A stretch of 64,000 nt of DNA from Komagataeibacter rhaeticus (GCF_003207855.1 NZ_NKTZ01000003.1:124001-188000); one strand, 5' to 3'; shown: positions 38,314 through 53,334, counted from the stretch's first letter. The notes: generated from the letters alone by a model not told the origin. Translations and numbers: made by a program.

Positions 38314-38338
38314 GGATTATTACATTTGTTAATAATCC
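38314..38338. promoter_or_regulatory. Perfect 9-7-9 inverted repeat, candidate operator
   Basis: GGATTATTA (38314-38322) and TAATAATCC (38330-38338) are perfect inverted arms around CATTTGT; outward pairing continues with one mismatch (GAC against ATC). The AT-rich palindrome stands out in GC-rich DNA, 60 bp ahead of the lipoprotein gene and between it and the divergent gene at 38131. It suits a dimeric repressor; the factor is unknown. Confidence 0.5.
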
Positions 38339-38397
38339 ATCGGCCCCGCCAGGCTCTAGACTGCACGCCAACCGGCCACATGATATGGAAACCAGAC

Positions 38398-38670
38398 ATG
38401 TTTCATGCGCGCGGGCGCATCCGGGCGCTGGCCCTTCTTGTCCTTGCCCCCTTCCGCCACCCGGCCACGGCCATTGGCTGCCTGGCAGCCCTTGCGGGCT
38501 GTGCGTCCCACCATCCCGTACCGATTGATGATGACGGCCTGCCCGTCACCACCGCTGCCGATGACAATCCACCCCCGTCATCCGACCATGGTCCGGGCGG
38601 CGGCCGGGGGCTGTGGTCCGATGTGCTGCACACGGCCATGCAGGCGGGCATGGGCATGCTGCATCATTAG
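38398..38670 (+). CDS. Small putative lipoprotein
   Basis: A 90-residue protein with a lipoprotein-type signal peptide: basic start (HARGRIR), hydrophobic core and lipobox LAGC (AIGCLAALAGCASHH), predicting a lipidated Cys at about residue 35. The mature part is short, with acidic and Pro/Gly-rich stretches and a closing amphipathic segment (LWSDVLHTAMQAGMGMLHH). No family recognised. It lies downstream of the perfect palindrome at 38314 and is convergent with treY. Confidence 0.6.
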   Translation: MFHARGRIRALALLVLAPFRHPATAIGCLAALAGCASHHPVPIDDDGLPVTTAADDNPPPSSDHGPGGGRGLWSDVLHTAMQAGMGMLHH

Positions 38671-38696
38671 GGTCCCTGCGGCGCGGGGCGGGCCGG

Positions 38697-41450
38697 TCAG
38701 GGAATGCGGGCATCATGCACAAGGCAGGCCACGGGCACGCCCCCCCGCATGAAGGGCCGGTCCACGCAGGGCGGTACATCCCCCAGCAGGCTGTGCCACG
38801 GACCGGGCAGTGACGGAAGCCGGAGCGTGATATCCGGCGTGTGGTCCAGCGCCAGCGTGTCCGCCCCCACCCCCAGCCCAAGCGGCAGGCGCGGGGCCAG
38901 GACCAGCAGGCTCATCCCGTCATGCTGGCGCAGGAAGGCAATGGCATGGGCCTGATCCGCCCCGGCAATATCGACGGGGGTATAGCTGCCCGAGGCAAAC
39001 AGCCCGGGATAATGCTGGCGAAAGGACAGGATGCGGCGGATCAGGTCCTGCTTGACCCGGCCCGTGCGCCACACGGCGGCGGCGGCGGCAAAACTGGTGG
39101 CCTGTTCCAGCAGCGCGTCACGATGGGCAAAATCCACCGGGCTGCGGTTATCGGGGTCCACCAGACTGAAATCCCACAGGTCACAGCCCTGGTACAGATC
39201 CGGCACACCGGGCACGCACAGCCGCAGCAGGGTCTGTGCCAGTCCGTTCAGCGCACCGGCGGGGGCAATGCGGGCCACGAACCCCTCAAGCTGGTGCAGG
39301 AAGGCCGCGCTGCGTCCCGGGTCCAGCAGGCGTTCGGCAAAGCGGGCGCAGGCGGTCTCGTACGCCGCGTCGGGCCGGGTCCAGCCGGTATGGCGCCCGG
39401 CTTCACGCAGGGCCTTGGTCTGCCATTGTGTGATACGCTGGCAAAACCGGTCCCGTGCCGTCCCCTCCCCCAGCGCAAGCAGTGGCCAGACGCCCACCAG
39501 TGCCTGATAGAGCATGAGTTCATCAATCCGGTCGGGTCCGGGGCCGTCCGCCCCGCCGGCCGCGCCATTATGGGCAAACCAGCCCTGGACCAGTCCTTCC
39601 CATTCCACGGCCACCTCGCTCAGTACCGCAAGCCGGGCACGGGCGTCCTCGCCACGTTTGTGGTCGTGGGTGGCGGTGGCCAGCAGCGCATGGGGAAAAC
39701 GCGCCGCGCGCGCAGCGCAGGCGTCATGAAAAGCCGCGACCGGCAGGGCAAGGACCTGTGGATCAGATCCCACCTCATTGCGCGACAGCAGGCGGCCGTA
39801 GCGGTAGAAGGCCGTATCCTCCAGCGATTTGGCGGCCAGCGGCGCGGTCAGGTGTTCAAAGGCAAGCTGTGCGTGGCGCACACCCACGGGCGGGGCCTGG
39901 TCGGGGCAGGATTCCAGCAGCCGCGCCATGCGCGCCACCATGGCGCACTGCCCGGCGGCCAGAAAGGGAAAGGCCGCCCGCTCCGCCCGGCGCAGGGCGG
40001 CCGTACCCGCCTGGTGGTCCTGTATGACCTCATCGGCAAAATAGGTGCGGTAGGGCTGAAACTGCACCAGCAGGTTACGCAGGCCGTCATGCATTTCGTG
40101 CGTGGCGCAGCCTTCGGCCGTGTCGCACAGCGCGCGGTCCAGCAGGGCGGCCAGATGCGTGAACCCGGCGCAGAAGGTCTGTTCAATCAGCTGGGCACGG
40201 GCGGTTTTCACGATGGGATCAAGGGGCTGCGCATCCGGGCCGCAGGTGGCCCACAGCCGGTCCAGCGCCACGGCCCCCGCGCCGTCATGCAGGACCGCAC
40301 CCACCTGGTCCATGAAATCATAGCCGGTCGTGCCATCCACCGGCCATGCGGCAGGCAGGTTTTCCCCGGCCACCAGTATCTTTTCAACATATACGGCCCC
40401 GCCCGGCATCGCGTGTCCGGGCCGGAACGGGGTCAGGGCATCCAGCCGTTCGCGCAGGCGCTGGCAGTAGGCGGCGGGGGCGGCCAGCCCGTCAATGTGA
40501 TCCACCCGCAGCCCGTCCACCACACCGCGCCGGTAAAGCGACAGGACATAGGCATGCACCGCCTCGAACACCTCGCTACGTTCCACGCACACGCCCACCA
40601 GGCCGGTAATGTCAAAGAAACGCCGCCAGTTGATGCGTGTCGCCGCTTCCCGCCAGCAGGCCAGCCGCCAGTGCTGCCGCCCCAGCAGGGCCGCAAGGCG
40701 CGCGCGGCCGGACGGACTGGTCCCGTCATGCAGGGCGGCAAGCTGCTGCAGTGCCTGGTCCCCATCCCGTGTTGCCGCCCACTGCCGCAGCGCGGCCAGG
40801 GCCGCCCCGGCTTCGGCGCAGGGGCCGGCGCGCATGGCCACGCGCGTCCACGCCGCCAGCAGCGGCCCCGGTGCCCCGACCCCCACCAGCAGGGCGGCAT
40901 AACCCGCCGGGCATAGGGGAAACCGATGGTCATGATGCTGCACGAAAAACAGCCCGCTGCCCCCGTCATGCCGCACGGACAGCAGGCCCGCCGCCATGGC
41001 GTCCTCCACCGGCCGGTCAAGGAAGGGCAGCAGAACGCGGCCATGCAGTTCGGGGTCGGATACATGCCAGTTGATGTCAAACCATGTGGCATGGTCCGAA
41101 GCCCGCCCCCATGCCAGCACATCCAGCCACCAGGCATTATCCGCATTGGCGGCCATATGGTTGGGCACGATGTCCAGGATCAGCCCCATGCCATGGGCAT
41201 GCAGCCGGTCGGTCAGCCGGATCAGCGCGGCCTCCCCCCCCAGTTCGGGATCGATCCGGTCATGGGCAATCGTGTCATAGCCATGGGTGGACCCGGGGCT
41301 GGCCGCGAAAAGGGGGGATGCATACAGATGGCTGATCCCCAGCCGGGCGAACTGCGGCACCAGCGCGCGGGCGCCATCCAGCGTCATGCCGCCACGGAAC
41401 TGCAGCCGCAACGTGGCCCGCACGCTGGCCCCGCCTGCCCCGCTATTCAC
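38697..41450 (-). CDS. treY: Malto-oligosyltrehalose synthase
   Basis: GH13 enzyme that converts the reducing-end glucose of maltodextrins into a terminal trehalose unit, about 917 residues. It opens with ATLRLQFRGGMTLDGARALVPQFARLGISHLYASPLF in pieces, typical of TreY, then HGYDTIAHDRIDPELGG. The nucleophile Asp lies in VDGLRVDHIDGLAAP, the acid/base Glu in AVYVEKILVAGE, and the third acid in TATHDHKRGEDARARL. The start is GTG at 41450, overlapping the malQ stop by 8 bp; an upstream GTG at 41456 is possible. It is the last gene of the glycogen/trehalose operon. Confidence 0.93.
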   Translation of the reverse strand: MNSGAGGASVRATLRLQFRGGMTLDGARALVPQFARLGISHLYASPLFAASPGSTHGYDTIAHDRIDPELGGEAALIRLTDRLHAHGMGLILDIVPNHMAANADNAWWLDVLAWGRASDHATWFDINWHVSDPELHGRVLLPFLDRPVEDAMAAGLLSVRHDGGSGLFFVQHHDHRFPLCPAGYAALLVGVGAPGPLLAAWTRVAMRAGPCAEAGAALAALRQWAATRDGDQALQQLAALHDGTSPSGRARLAALLGRQHWRLACWREAATRINWRRFFDITGLVGVCVERSEVFEAVHAYVLSLYRRGVVDGLRVDHIDGLAAPAAYCQRLRERLDALTPFRPGHAMPGGAVYVEKILVAGENLPAAWPVDGTTGYDFMDQVGAVLHDGAGAVALDRLWATCGPDAQPLDPIVKTARAQLIEQTFCAGFTHLAALLDRALCDTAEGCATHEMHDGLRNLLVQFQPYRTYFADEVIQDHQAGTAALRRAERAAFPFLAAGQCAMVARMARLLESCPDQAPPVGVRHAQLAFEHLTAPLAAKSLEDTAFYRYGRLLSRNEVGSDPQVLALPVAAFHDACAARAARFPHALLATATHDHKRGEDARARLAVLSEVAVEWEGLVQGWFAHNGAAGGADGPGPDRIDELMLYQALVGVWPLLALGEGTARDRFCQRITQWQTKALREAGRHTGWTRPDAAYETACARFAERLLDPGRSAAFLHQLEGFVARIAPAGALNGLAQTLLRLCVPGVPDLYQGCDLWDFSLVDPDNRSPVDFAHRDALLEQATSFAAAAAVWRTGRVKQDLIRRILSFRQHYPGLFASGSYTPVDIAGADQAHAIAFLRQHDGMSLLVLAPRLPLGLGVGADTLALDHTPDITLRLPSLPGPWHSLLGDVPPCVDRPFMRGGVPVACLVHDARIP

Positions 41451-43521
41451 GGCCACGCCCCGCGCGCAGGCGATTGAGGCGCCGGCGCGCATCCGGGCCG
41501 GACAGCACGGTGGCCGCCGTGCCGGGGTAGCGCCTGCGCCAGTTTGGGTGCCCCGTGGTGGTGCCCGGCAGGTTTGGCTGTTCCGCCAGGCCCAGCAGGT
41601 CCTCCAGCGCAATGACCACCAGCGGGCAGGGCGTGCGGGCAACAAGACTGACCGCTTCATCCACCACACCCACGGCCCCCGTGGCGGTCGCGGGCGGCTT
41701 TTCCACCAGGCGCCCCGACCGTGTGCCGCGCGCGGGGCGCGCACCGGAAGCGACAAGGGCCGTCCATAACGCGGCGCGGTCGTTTTCACGCTCGTCCCGC
41801 AGGCTCAGCGCATCCATGCCCGCCGGCAGCTGCCCCAGCCTGACCCGCCAGTCCAGGTCAATCCCCTGCCACCAGCCCGCCACCGTGGGCAGGTCATGCG
41901 TGGTGGTCATGGCCGTGGCATTGCGCGACCATGCGGCTGGCGGCAGGAACGCGCCCTGTGCCGTACGCTCGAAAAACAGCACGTTCATGCCCATGATTCC
42001 CTGTTTTTCCGCCGCCCTGCGGAAAGTGGCGGTAACCGTGCCCAGATCCTCGCCAATCACGATGGCATCGGCCCGCGCGGCCTCCAGCGCCACAAGCCGC
42101 ATGAGGTCACGCACGGGAAAGGCCAGATACGCCCCATCGGCCGATGCGCCGCCCTGCGGTATGACCCACAGCCGTTCCAGTGCCATGACATGGTCGATCC
42201 GCAGCCCGCCGCCATGGGCGAAACCCGCGCGCAGGGTATCGATAAAGGCGCGGTATCCGCTGGCCTGCAGCCCGCGGGGGGAAAAGGTGGTCAGCCCCCA
42301 GTCCTGCCCCAGCGGGCTGAGCAGGTCGGGTGGCGCGCCAATGGATGCGCCGACCAGGAATTCATCCTGCCGCGCCCAGCATTCGCTGCCCGTCGGGTCC
42401 ACGCCTACCGCCATGTCGGCAATCAGGCCGATGCGCATGCCGGCGGTACGGGCGGCCGCACCGGCCTGCGCCATGCCGCGGGCGGCAAGCCACTGCACGA
42501 AGATATGGAAATCCACGTCATGGGCGAACTCGGCGGCAAAACGTGCGACCTCGGGGCTGTCCGGCTGGCGCATGGCCTGCGGCCAGCGGCGCCAGTCCCC
42601 CCCGCGCGCCCCCCGGGTGGTGAAATGGGCGTGCAGGGTCTCGAATATGGCATGGTGTTCCAGTGCCCTGCCCCCGGCCTGGCGGAAGGCGCACAGGGCA
42701 TCGGGCGGGGCCGGGGCAATGCGCTCTTCATAAAGCTGGCGCAACAGGCGGTAACGTTGCGGGGCCGCCTGCTCCCATTCGATCAGGGGCGCCTGTTCCA
42801 GCGCGCGCAGGGTATCGGCCTGACCATGCCGCAGGGTGGCGGCCTGTATCGTGGCGGTATCGAATACCGCATGCGGGTCGGCCAGCAGGGGATTGAGGAA
42901 CAGCCGCGAGGAAGGCGAATACGGGCTGTACTGCTCCGGCCGGGCCGCGAACATGGCATGGACCGGACTTATGGCCAGCGCATCCGCCCCCCGGGACGCC
43001 GCCGCGCGCGCAAGGCTGGCCACCGCGCCAAAATGGCCAATCCCCCCATCGCCCGGCGTGCACAGGCCATAGATCTGGGCACCCACGCCCCATGGCCGGG
43101 CCGGGCCGCCCGCCGTCCGCGCCGCGACTGACGGGCAGGCGGCGGGCGTGAGCGCCAGCGTGGTATGCATACCGCCAATTTCCAGCCGGTGATAGCCGCA
43201 GCGGGTCATGGCGGGCAGCACCAGTCGGCCCCGTACCTGGCGCAGCGTGCCTTCAATAACGTCCCCTTCCTCCATGATCAGGCGGAACGTGGCGGGGACA
43301 TCGCTGCCCATATGCGGCAGGACCGTCGCCTGCCCCGCCACGGCCACAACCATGGCGGGCAGGCTGGAGGGGCCGCGCCCGGCACCGCCATGATTTTCCA
43401 GCACGGCCAGCAGGCGGCGGATACTTTCGTTGGAGACCCGGTGAATCTGCCCCCCCACGTCGCGCCAGCGCATGCTCAGCCCGGCCCGGCGGGCACGGTC
43501 GGCCAGGTCACGGTTATTCAT
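41443..43521 (-). CDS. malQ: 4-alpha-glucanotransferase (amylomaltase)
   Basis: GH77 disproportionating enzyme that shuffles alpha-1,4-glucan segments between maltodextrins, about 692 residues. An N-terminal extra domain (residues about 1-150) is followed by the catalytic barrel: YSPYSPSSRLFLNPLLAD, GLIADMAVGVDPTGSECWA, nucleophile Asp in GLRIDHVMALERLW, acid/base Glu in IVIGEDLGTV and TTHDLPTVAGWW. The ATG at 43521 has GGAGGGAG upstream and overlaps the treZ stop by 8 bp; the frame runs open to 43791 without support. In this operon it would lengthen short dextrins so that TreY/TreZ can use them. Confidence 0.93.
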   Translation of the reverse strand: MNNRDLADRARRAGLSMRWRDVGGQIHRVSNESIRRLLAVLENHGGAGRGPSSLPAMVVAVAGQATVLPHMGSDVPATFRLIMEEGDVIEGTLRQVRGRLVLPAMTRCGYHRLEIGGMHTTLALTPAACPSVAARTAGGPARPWGVGAQIYGLCTPGDGGIGHFGAVASLARAAASRGADALAISPVHAMFAARPEQYSPYSPSSRLFLNPLLADPHAVFDTATIQAATLRHGQADTLRALEQAPLIEWEQAAPQRYRLLRQLYEERIAPAPPDALCAFRQAGGRALEHHAIFETLHAHFTTRGARGGDWRRWPQAMRQPDSPEVARFAAEFAHDVDFHIFVQWLAARGMAQAGAAARTAGMRIGLIADMAVGVDPTGSECWARQDEFLVGASIGAPPDLLSPLGQDWGLTTFSPRGLQASGYRAFIDTLRAGFAHGGGLRIDHVMALERLWVIPQGGASADGAYLAFPVRDLMRLVALEAARADAIVIGEDLGTVTATFRRAAEKQGIMGMNVLFFERTAQGAFLPPAAWSRNATAMTTTHDLPTVAGWWQGIDLDWRVRLGQLPAGMDALSLRDERENDRAALWTALVASGARPARGTRSGRLVEKPPATATGAVGVVDEAVSLVARTPCPLVVIALEDLLGLAEQPNLPGTTTGHPNWRRRYPGTAATVLSGPDARRRLNRLRAGRGRE

Positions 43522-45291
43522 CCGCTCCCTCCGCAAGGCAGACCACGACACTGTCGGGCGGCAGGATGGTATGGAAAAGGTCCGTCCCCTGCGGCAGGAC
43601 CGCATGCAGGCAGCGCCCGCGCAGCGTGTCGGGCCATGCCACCGATGCCACACCAAGGTTGAGTGCCATGCCCAGCACCGTCCCGTCCCCCATGCGCCAG
43701 CGCGCCATGACCGCGCCCGGGCCAATGACGTGCGCGCCAATGGCCCGCGCACCGGGCAGGCGGGGCATGATCTCGGCCTTGCGCAGGGCAAGCAGGTTCC
43801 GGATCATCGCCAACCACCCGGCATGGGGGGGCGCCTCACGTTCCGCCACGCGCAACTGGGACGTGGCAAAGGTTTCCGGCGCATTGGGGTCGGGGATCAG
43901 GTGACGTGTCTTTTCTGATGCGAAATGCGAGAAACCGGCAAACTCCCTGCGCCGCCCGTCGCGCACGATCCGCCCCAGTTCGGGCGTGTGGCTGGTAAAG
44001 AACAGGAAGGGCTGGCGGGAACCCCATTCCTCCCCCATGAACAGCAGCGGTATCTGCGGGCACAGCAGCACCAGCCCGTAGGCCGCGCGCAACGCCTGGG
44101 GGGCGGCCAGCACGTTCAGCCGTTCCCCCAGCGCGCGGTTGCCGATCTGGTCATGGTTCTGCAGGAAGATGATGAACCGCTCCGGCGCAAGGTCGGCGCT
44201 GGGGCTGCCGCGTGGCTGGCGGGTCACGGGCGAGACCTCGCCCTGGAAGGCAAAGCCCTCGGCCAGCACGCGCGCCAGCGCGGCCGCCGGGTCGGGGGCG
44301 AAATTGCCGTAATAGCTTTCGTCCTCGCCGGTCAGCAGCACATGCAGGGCGTTATGGGCATCATCATTCCACTGGGCGCGATAGCCCGCGCGCAGCAGGC
44401 CCGCGTCGTTATTCTCGTTTTCCACCATCAGGTGGACATGCCGTCCCGGTTCCACATGCGCACGGATGCGCGCGGGCAGTTCGGCCAGCCATGTCCGCTC
44501 GGTCATGGCCTGCACCGCGTCCAGCCGCAGCCCGTCAAAACGGAATTCCATAATCCAGTACAGCGCGTTGTCCACAAAGAACGTCTGCACCGCATCCTGC
44601 CTGAAATCGATGGCGGCACCCCATGGCGTAGGCCGGTCGGCGCGGAAGAAGGGGGCTGCGTAGGCGGCCAGGTAATTCCCGTCCGGACCGAAATGGTTAT
44701 AGACCACATCAAGAAACACCATGAGCCCCAGCCCGTGCGCCCGGTCGATCAGGTCCTTGAGTTCATCAGGGTGGCCATGGGCGGATTCCGGGGCAAAGGG
44801 CAGGACACCATCATACCCCCAGTTGCGCCCGCCCGGTATTTCGGACAGCGGCATAAGCTCGATGGCCGTAACCCCAAGGGCCACCAGCCGGGGCAGTTCG
44901 CGCGCCACCCCGCCATATCCGCCCATCAGGCCCACATGGACTTCGTATATGACCGCCTCATGCCACGGGCGGCCGGGCCAGCGGGGGTACTGCCAGTCGT
45001 AATCCGCCGGGTCCATGACCTCGCTGGGGCCATGAACGTCATCGGGCTGGTAGCATGAGGCGGGATCGGGCACCGCAAGATCGGGGCCGACCCGGTAACG
45101 GTAGCGCGCACCGGCACCGCAGGGATGGACGCATTCGAACCATCCCCCCCTGCGCCGTGCCATGGGGGCGGGGGCATGCCCTTCCACTTCCAGCGCCACG
45201 GCATCGCACGACGGCGCCCACAGGCGGAAACGGGTATGCCCCCTGTCAAGCAGCGTGGCCCCCGCGTGGCGGTTATGGTGAAAATGCACGC

Positions 45292-45295
<4 letters not shown>
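43514..45295 (-). CDS. treZ: Malto-oligosyltrehalose trehalohydrolase
   Basis: GH13 enzyme that releases free trehalose from the chains made by TreY, about 593 residues. An N-terminal beta-sandwich (RFRLWAPSCDAVALEVEG) precedes the barrel. Catalytic features are YEVHVGLMGGYGGVARELPRLV at the barrel start, the nucleophile Asp in FDGLRLDAVQAM, the acid/base Glu in HLMVENENND, and QNHDQIGNRALGERL. The ATG at 45295 overlaps the glgX stop (ATGA) and starts at the conserved N-terminus. Together with TreY it is the trehalose-forming half of the operon. Confidence 0.94.
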
Positions 45296-49619
<4,324 letters not shown>

Positions 49620-49681
49620 GCCTTGGCCTTTTGCTGTTCTGTTTTCGTGTACCGGGGTGGCAGCCCCTGCGGGCCGCGCGC

Positions 49682-51298
49682 CTAATGCGGCATGGCCACG
49701 GGACGGGACAGGCGGGGCGGGCGGCGGGCGATACGGCGCCTGCGCCCTTCAGGGCGCCCCGGGGGCAGGACGATCACGTTGGACGGGGCCTGCGGGGCGG
49801 ACAGGTCCATCCCCAGCAGTTCGGCAAACAGGGCCACGTAATGGGCGGCCTTTGCATTCCATGACACGTCATATCCCGCGCCATTGAGCTGGAGCTGGCG
49901 CCATATGGCGCGCTGGCGGCGATAGAGCAGGCGCGCGCGGTTGACGGCCGCGACCAGCGTTTCCCCATCCACCGGCGAGAACAGGAACCCCGTGCCGCCA
50001 CCCCGCGCCAGCGCGGCCGGATTGGCATCGATTATGGTATCGGCAAGCCCCCCCACGCGCGATGCGATGGGCACCGCGCCATAACGCAGCGCGCCAAGCT
50101 GGGTCAGCCCGCAGGGTTCGAAGCGTGAGGGGATGAGGAACGCATCCGCCGCCGATGGCACGCGATGGCCCAGTTCCTCGCTATAGCCCAGATGGCAGGC
50201 GAAACGGCGCGGAAACTGGCGCTGCAGCGCGGCCAGTCCGCGTTCGATCTCCCGGTCGCCTTCCCCCACCACGATTACCTGCGTATTGGCCACCAGCAGG
50301 CGCGGCATGACGGTGTTCAGCAGGTCGATGCCCTTCTGCGCGGTCAGCCTGCTGACAATGCCGATGACAAAGGCATCCGGATCCGCCACCAGGCCGAATT
50401 CCGCCTGCAGGTCGCGCTTGTTGGGCGCGCGCCCTACGGTGTCACCCGCCACGTAGGGAAAATGTACCGCCGGGTCACTGGCGGGGTTCCATATATCGGT
50501 ATTGATGCCATTGAGTATGCCTTCCAGCCGTTCCCCCCGCTGGCGCAGCAGGCCATCCAGCCCCATCCCGCCCTCGGGTGTCTGGATTTCATGCGCGTAG
50601 CTGGGGGAGACGGTGGTAATGCGGTCGGCATGGTACAGCCCCGCCTTGAGAAAGCTGAGTGCGCCGTAGCATTCACATCCCTCGACTGAAAACGCCTCTG
50701 GCGGCAGCCCGAATTCCGCAAGGCATGCAGCGGGAAAGCGCCCCTGGAAGGCAAGGTTGTGAATGGTCTGGACCACCGGCACGCCTGCGCCGGGGGCGGC
50801 CTGCGCGCGGCGGTCATGATGCAGGTAGGCCGCCGTCAGCCCCGCCTGCCAGTCATGCGCCTGTACCAGATCGGGATGATAGGCCGCAATCCTGCCCTGT
50901 GCGATATCCGCCGCCATGCGTGAAAGGACCGCAAAGCGGATGCCGTTATCAGGCCAGTCCTGTCCATCAGGGCACAGATACGGGTTTCCGGGCCGGTCAA
51001 ACAGAGTGGGCGCGTCCAGCACCAGCAGGTCCAGCCCCTGCGCCCGCCCGGACCACAGCGTGGCGGCATGCCCCAGTATGTCAGTCCAGGCCCCCACCGG
51101 CTTGCGGCCCCGCAACGCGGCCATCACGGCCGGGTAGCCGGGCAGCAGGGTCGTGACCTCCACCCCGTAGGGCGCCAGGGCCCGGGGGAGCGAACCCGTG
51201 ACATCGCCCAGCCCCCCGGTCTTGACAAAGGGAAACATCTCGGACGCAACCGAAAGCAGCCGGACGGGCGAAAGGAAAGGAGTAACCGCACTGAGCAT
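49682..51298 (-). CDS. glgA: Glycogen synthase (ADP-glucose type)
   Basis: GT5 enzyme that extends alpha-1,4-glucan from ADP-glucose, about 538 residues. The N-terminal domain shows [20 protein letters not shown] with the KTGGL motif. The linker region has [15 protein letters not shown]; the C-terminal domain shows [15 protein letters not shown] and [18 protein letters not shown], the conserved donor-binding loop. Residues after 505 form a basic Arg/Pro-rich tail ([15 protein letters not shown]). The ATG at 51298 has AAGGAAG upstream. It is first in the operon; ADP-glucose must come from a GlgC encoded elsewhere. Confidence 0.96.
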   Translation of the reverse strand: MLSAVTPFLSPVRLLSVASEMFPFVKTGGLGDVTGSLPRALAPYGVEVTTLLPGYPAVMAALRGRKPVGAWTDILGHAATLWSGRAQGLDLLVLDAPTLFDRPGNPYLCPDGQDWPDNGIRFAVLSRMAADIAQGRIAAYHPDLVQAHDWQAGLTAAYLHHDRRAQAAPGAGVPVVQTIHNLAFQGRFPAACLAEFGLPPEAFSVEGCECYGALSFLKAGLYHADRITTVSPSYAHEIQTPEGGMGLDGLLRQRGERLEGILNGINTDIWNPASDPAVHFPYVAGDTVGRAPNKRDLQAEFGLVADPDAFVIGIVSRLTAQKGIDLLNTVMPRLLVANTQVIVVGEGDREIERGLAALQRQFPRRFACHLGYSEELGHRVPSAADAFLIPSRFEPCGLTQLGALRYGAVPIASRVGGLADTIIDANPAALARGGGTGFLFSPVDGETLVAAVNRARLLYRRQRAIWRQLQLNGAGYDVSWNAKAAHYVALFAELLGMDLSAPQAPSNVIVLPPGRPEGRRRRIARRPPRLSRPVAMPH

Positions 51299-51857
51299 GG
51301 GCCTGCTTCCTTGCAAAAGGGAGGGTGGCGGTCGGATTTTCCGGTTCCGCAGCAGTTAACGACCCATCCGGCGCATGGTCTCACCAACACGTTTAAGTGA
51401 TCCCGTAATGCCTGATCATTACTTGGTATTATTTCATGACATGCCCCTTTTTTGAAAAAAGGCAATTCTGTGTCATGTCTGCTCCCGCCCTGTTAACGGG
51501 CATGGAGACATGCGTCCCGGTGCGGGACCGGACGCATCCGGCCCACAGGCGGCATCGCGGCGGGAACCTGCTGCTCCATCTTCCCCCCTTGCGGGGCAGC
51601 GATACCGCGCATCAGGGCAGCGGACCGGTCGTGACACGGGCCATATGAGCAGCATGCGGTTGCCTGTCCATCATCCAGAACGCGGGGCTGGGGGCAGCGA
51701 CAGCCAGCCCGCGCCACACTTTCAGGATATGCCAGCCCCACAGGACAGGACGGGAAGCAGGTGTTGCGGCCTGCCCCTACCGCCGGGTAGCAACCACGAC
51801 TGCCCCGAACGGGACTGAACCCGTGGGGATCATCATCAAGAAGGGGCTGATGCCGGA
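51299..51857. other. Intergenic region upstream of glgA
   Basis: About 560 bp. Nearest glgA, 51395-51445 is AT-richer and probably holds the operon promoter. A short repeat-like hairpin lies at about 51440-51472. The remainder (51500-51850) is GC-rich, with open frames on both strands that overlap one another and show no recognisable features. It also separates glgA from the M48 protease gene end. Confidence 0.35.
51438..51475. repeat. Short relative of the dispersed hairpin repeat
   Basis: GACATGCCCCTTTTTTGAAAAAAGGC is close to the GACATGCCGCCTTTTTGAAAAATGGC core at 61460, but lacks the flanking blocks. The stem here is CCTTTTTT against AAAAAAGG. It may be a truncated copy or an independent terminator. 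Confidence 0.4.
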
Positions 51858-53330
51858 TCAGCCGCCGTCCTCTCCCTTGCTGGCGGCAACACAGGCATCA
51901 CGGATCGACGTATCGCCATGCCCCACGCATTCCATGGCCAGCAGGCCGGCATCGTTGGTGCGGTTCATCTTACGCAACAGATGAATACGGTAGATATAGA
52001 ATGAAGAATCCTCGAAAGCCGCCTGCATCTTGGCCAGGTAGGCAAGAGCCTGATCGTTCTTGTTCTGGCCTTCCAGGTAGGAAGACTTGAGCAGCGCAAT
52101 CTGGCGCGTGACGTCGGGGCGACTGGCCCCGCGCTCGATCATGCTGATCGCCACCGGCGAGAGGTGATGCACGCCATCATTGCCCACCGCGCCATAAAAC
52201 AGCGAAAGCTGGCTGTTGGCCACTGGCGCGTGCAGGCGGGCCTGTTCCGCCACGACCGCCCCGAAATTCTTCGCCTGTATCTGGTCAGCCATCCCGTTCA
52301 GGCTCTGCACGTCCAGCAGCATGGTCTGCATGTGGGCGGTCTTGATGAACTGCTGGAATGGGGCCCGATGTTCGGGATTGACCACATCGCCATAATTATG
52401 GGCAATGTACTGCGCCACATGTTCCTGCCGGGCGGAGGCCGCCGGGTGCGTTCCCGCCAGCGCATCCCAGTTGCGCACCAGCCACGCACCGGTATTGACC
52501 TGCACGCCGTAACCCTGCTGCCCGCTGGCATTGCGCGTGCGACCGGCTTCGAACAGGCGCTTCTGGCCCTTGACCTTCTGTGCCTTGAGCTGTTCCTCAT
52601 CCTGCGCGATCAGTCCCAGCATGGTCGACGCGGCATCAAGCTCGTAACCGGCCCGTGCCATAAGGTCGACCGCCATGACGTCGGCTTCCTTTTCCTGCTT
52701 GCGCGACCAGGCGGGGAAGGCTGCCTGTGCCGTCAGCAGGTTGCTGCCAAAATCGGACAGAAGCGCCATCTGCGCCATCTGCCCGGCGCCACCGATATTG
52801 AGCTTGGACGCAATGGACGCCGCAAGGTCAATCCCCCCCATGACACGCTGGGTCGTGTTCTGTGTTTCGGTGCGGTGGCGGGTGTGGCCCAGCAGGATAT
52901 GGGACAGTTCATGCGCCAGCACGAAGGCGATCATGTCCTCCGTCTGTACGTCGGGGGTCTTGCGCATGTAATCAAGCGTGCCGGCATAGACGAACATCAC
53001 GCCACCGGCCGAGACCTCGCTGGCAAATGACATGCTGGGTACAAGGAAAATGGGGATTTCAGGCCGGGGCCCGTTCCACCCCTCCAGCAGGTGGTTCACG
53101 ATCCTGCGCAGATAGGCCTCTGTCGGGGGATCGTTAAACGTCCCGGTTTCCTGCAGGTTGAACGGCGCCAGGGCCAGTGTCTCGGGCGGTGGGGGCGGAT
53201 AGGCCGCGGGAACGCTGACCCCCTCAATGAATTTGCCCTTTGCCTGTGCCGTACCCGGCAGGCCGGGGGCGGTCAGTACCGCCGCGCCGCACAGGCCAAG
53301 GCCCAGGCGTGAAAGGAAGCTGCGCGCCAT
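51858..53330 (-). CDS. Exported M48-family metalloprotease (BepA-like) with TPR-like tail
   Basis: About 490 residues. The signal peptide is SFLSRLGLGLCGAAVLTAP with cleavage near AQA. The zinc site is HELSH (residues about 140-144), and the third ligand is the Glu in KQEKEADVMAVDLMARAGY. The upstream AGGVMFVYAGTLDYM block is also typical of periplasmic M48 proteases of the BepA/LoiP/YfgC kind. The C-terminal 200 residues look helical and TPR-like (ALAYLAKMQAAFEDSSFYIYR). An in-frame ATG at 53345 would overlap the previous stop. It is last in a three-gene set with the small exported protein and the CHASE2 protein. Confidence 0.87.
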   Translation of the reverse strand: MARSFLSRLGLGLCGAAVLTAPGLPGTAQAKGKFIEGVSVPAAYPPPPPETLALAPFNLQETGTFNDPPTEAYLRRIVNHLLEGWNGPRPEIPIFLVPSMSFASEVSAGGVMFVYAGTLDYMRKTPDVQTEDMIAFVLAHELSHILLGHTRHRTETQNTTQRVMGGIDLAASIASKLNIGGAGQMAQMALLSDFGSNLLTAQAAFPAWSRKQEKEADVMAVDLMARAGYELDAASTMLGLIAQDEEQLKAQKVKGQKRLFEAGRTRNASGQQGYGVQVNTGAWLVRNWDALAGTHPAASARQEHVAQYIAHNYGDVVNPEHRAPFQQFIKTAHMQTMLLDVQSLNGMADQIQAKNFGAVVAEQARLHAPVANSQLSLFYGAVGNDGVHHLSPVAISMIERGASRPDVTRQIALLKSSYLEGQNKNDQALAYLAKMQAAFEDSSFYIYRIHLLRKMNRTNDAGLLAMECVGHGDTSIRDACVAASKGEDGG

Positions 53331-53334
53331 TGGT

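Noticed and set aside
51436-51857. Several overlapping open frames of 60-100 codons on both strands
   Set aside because: Mutually overlapping, no family features, and no ribosome sites; typical of GC-rich non-coding sequence.
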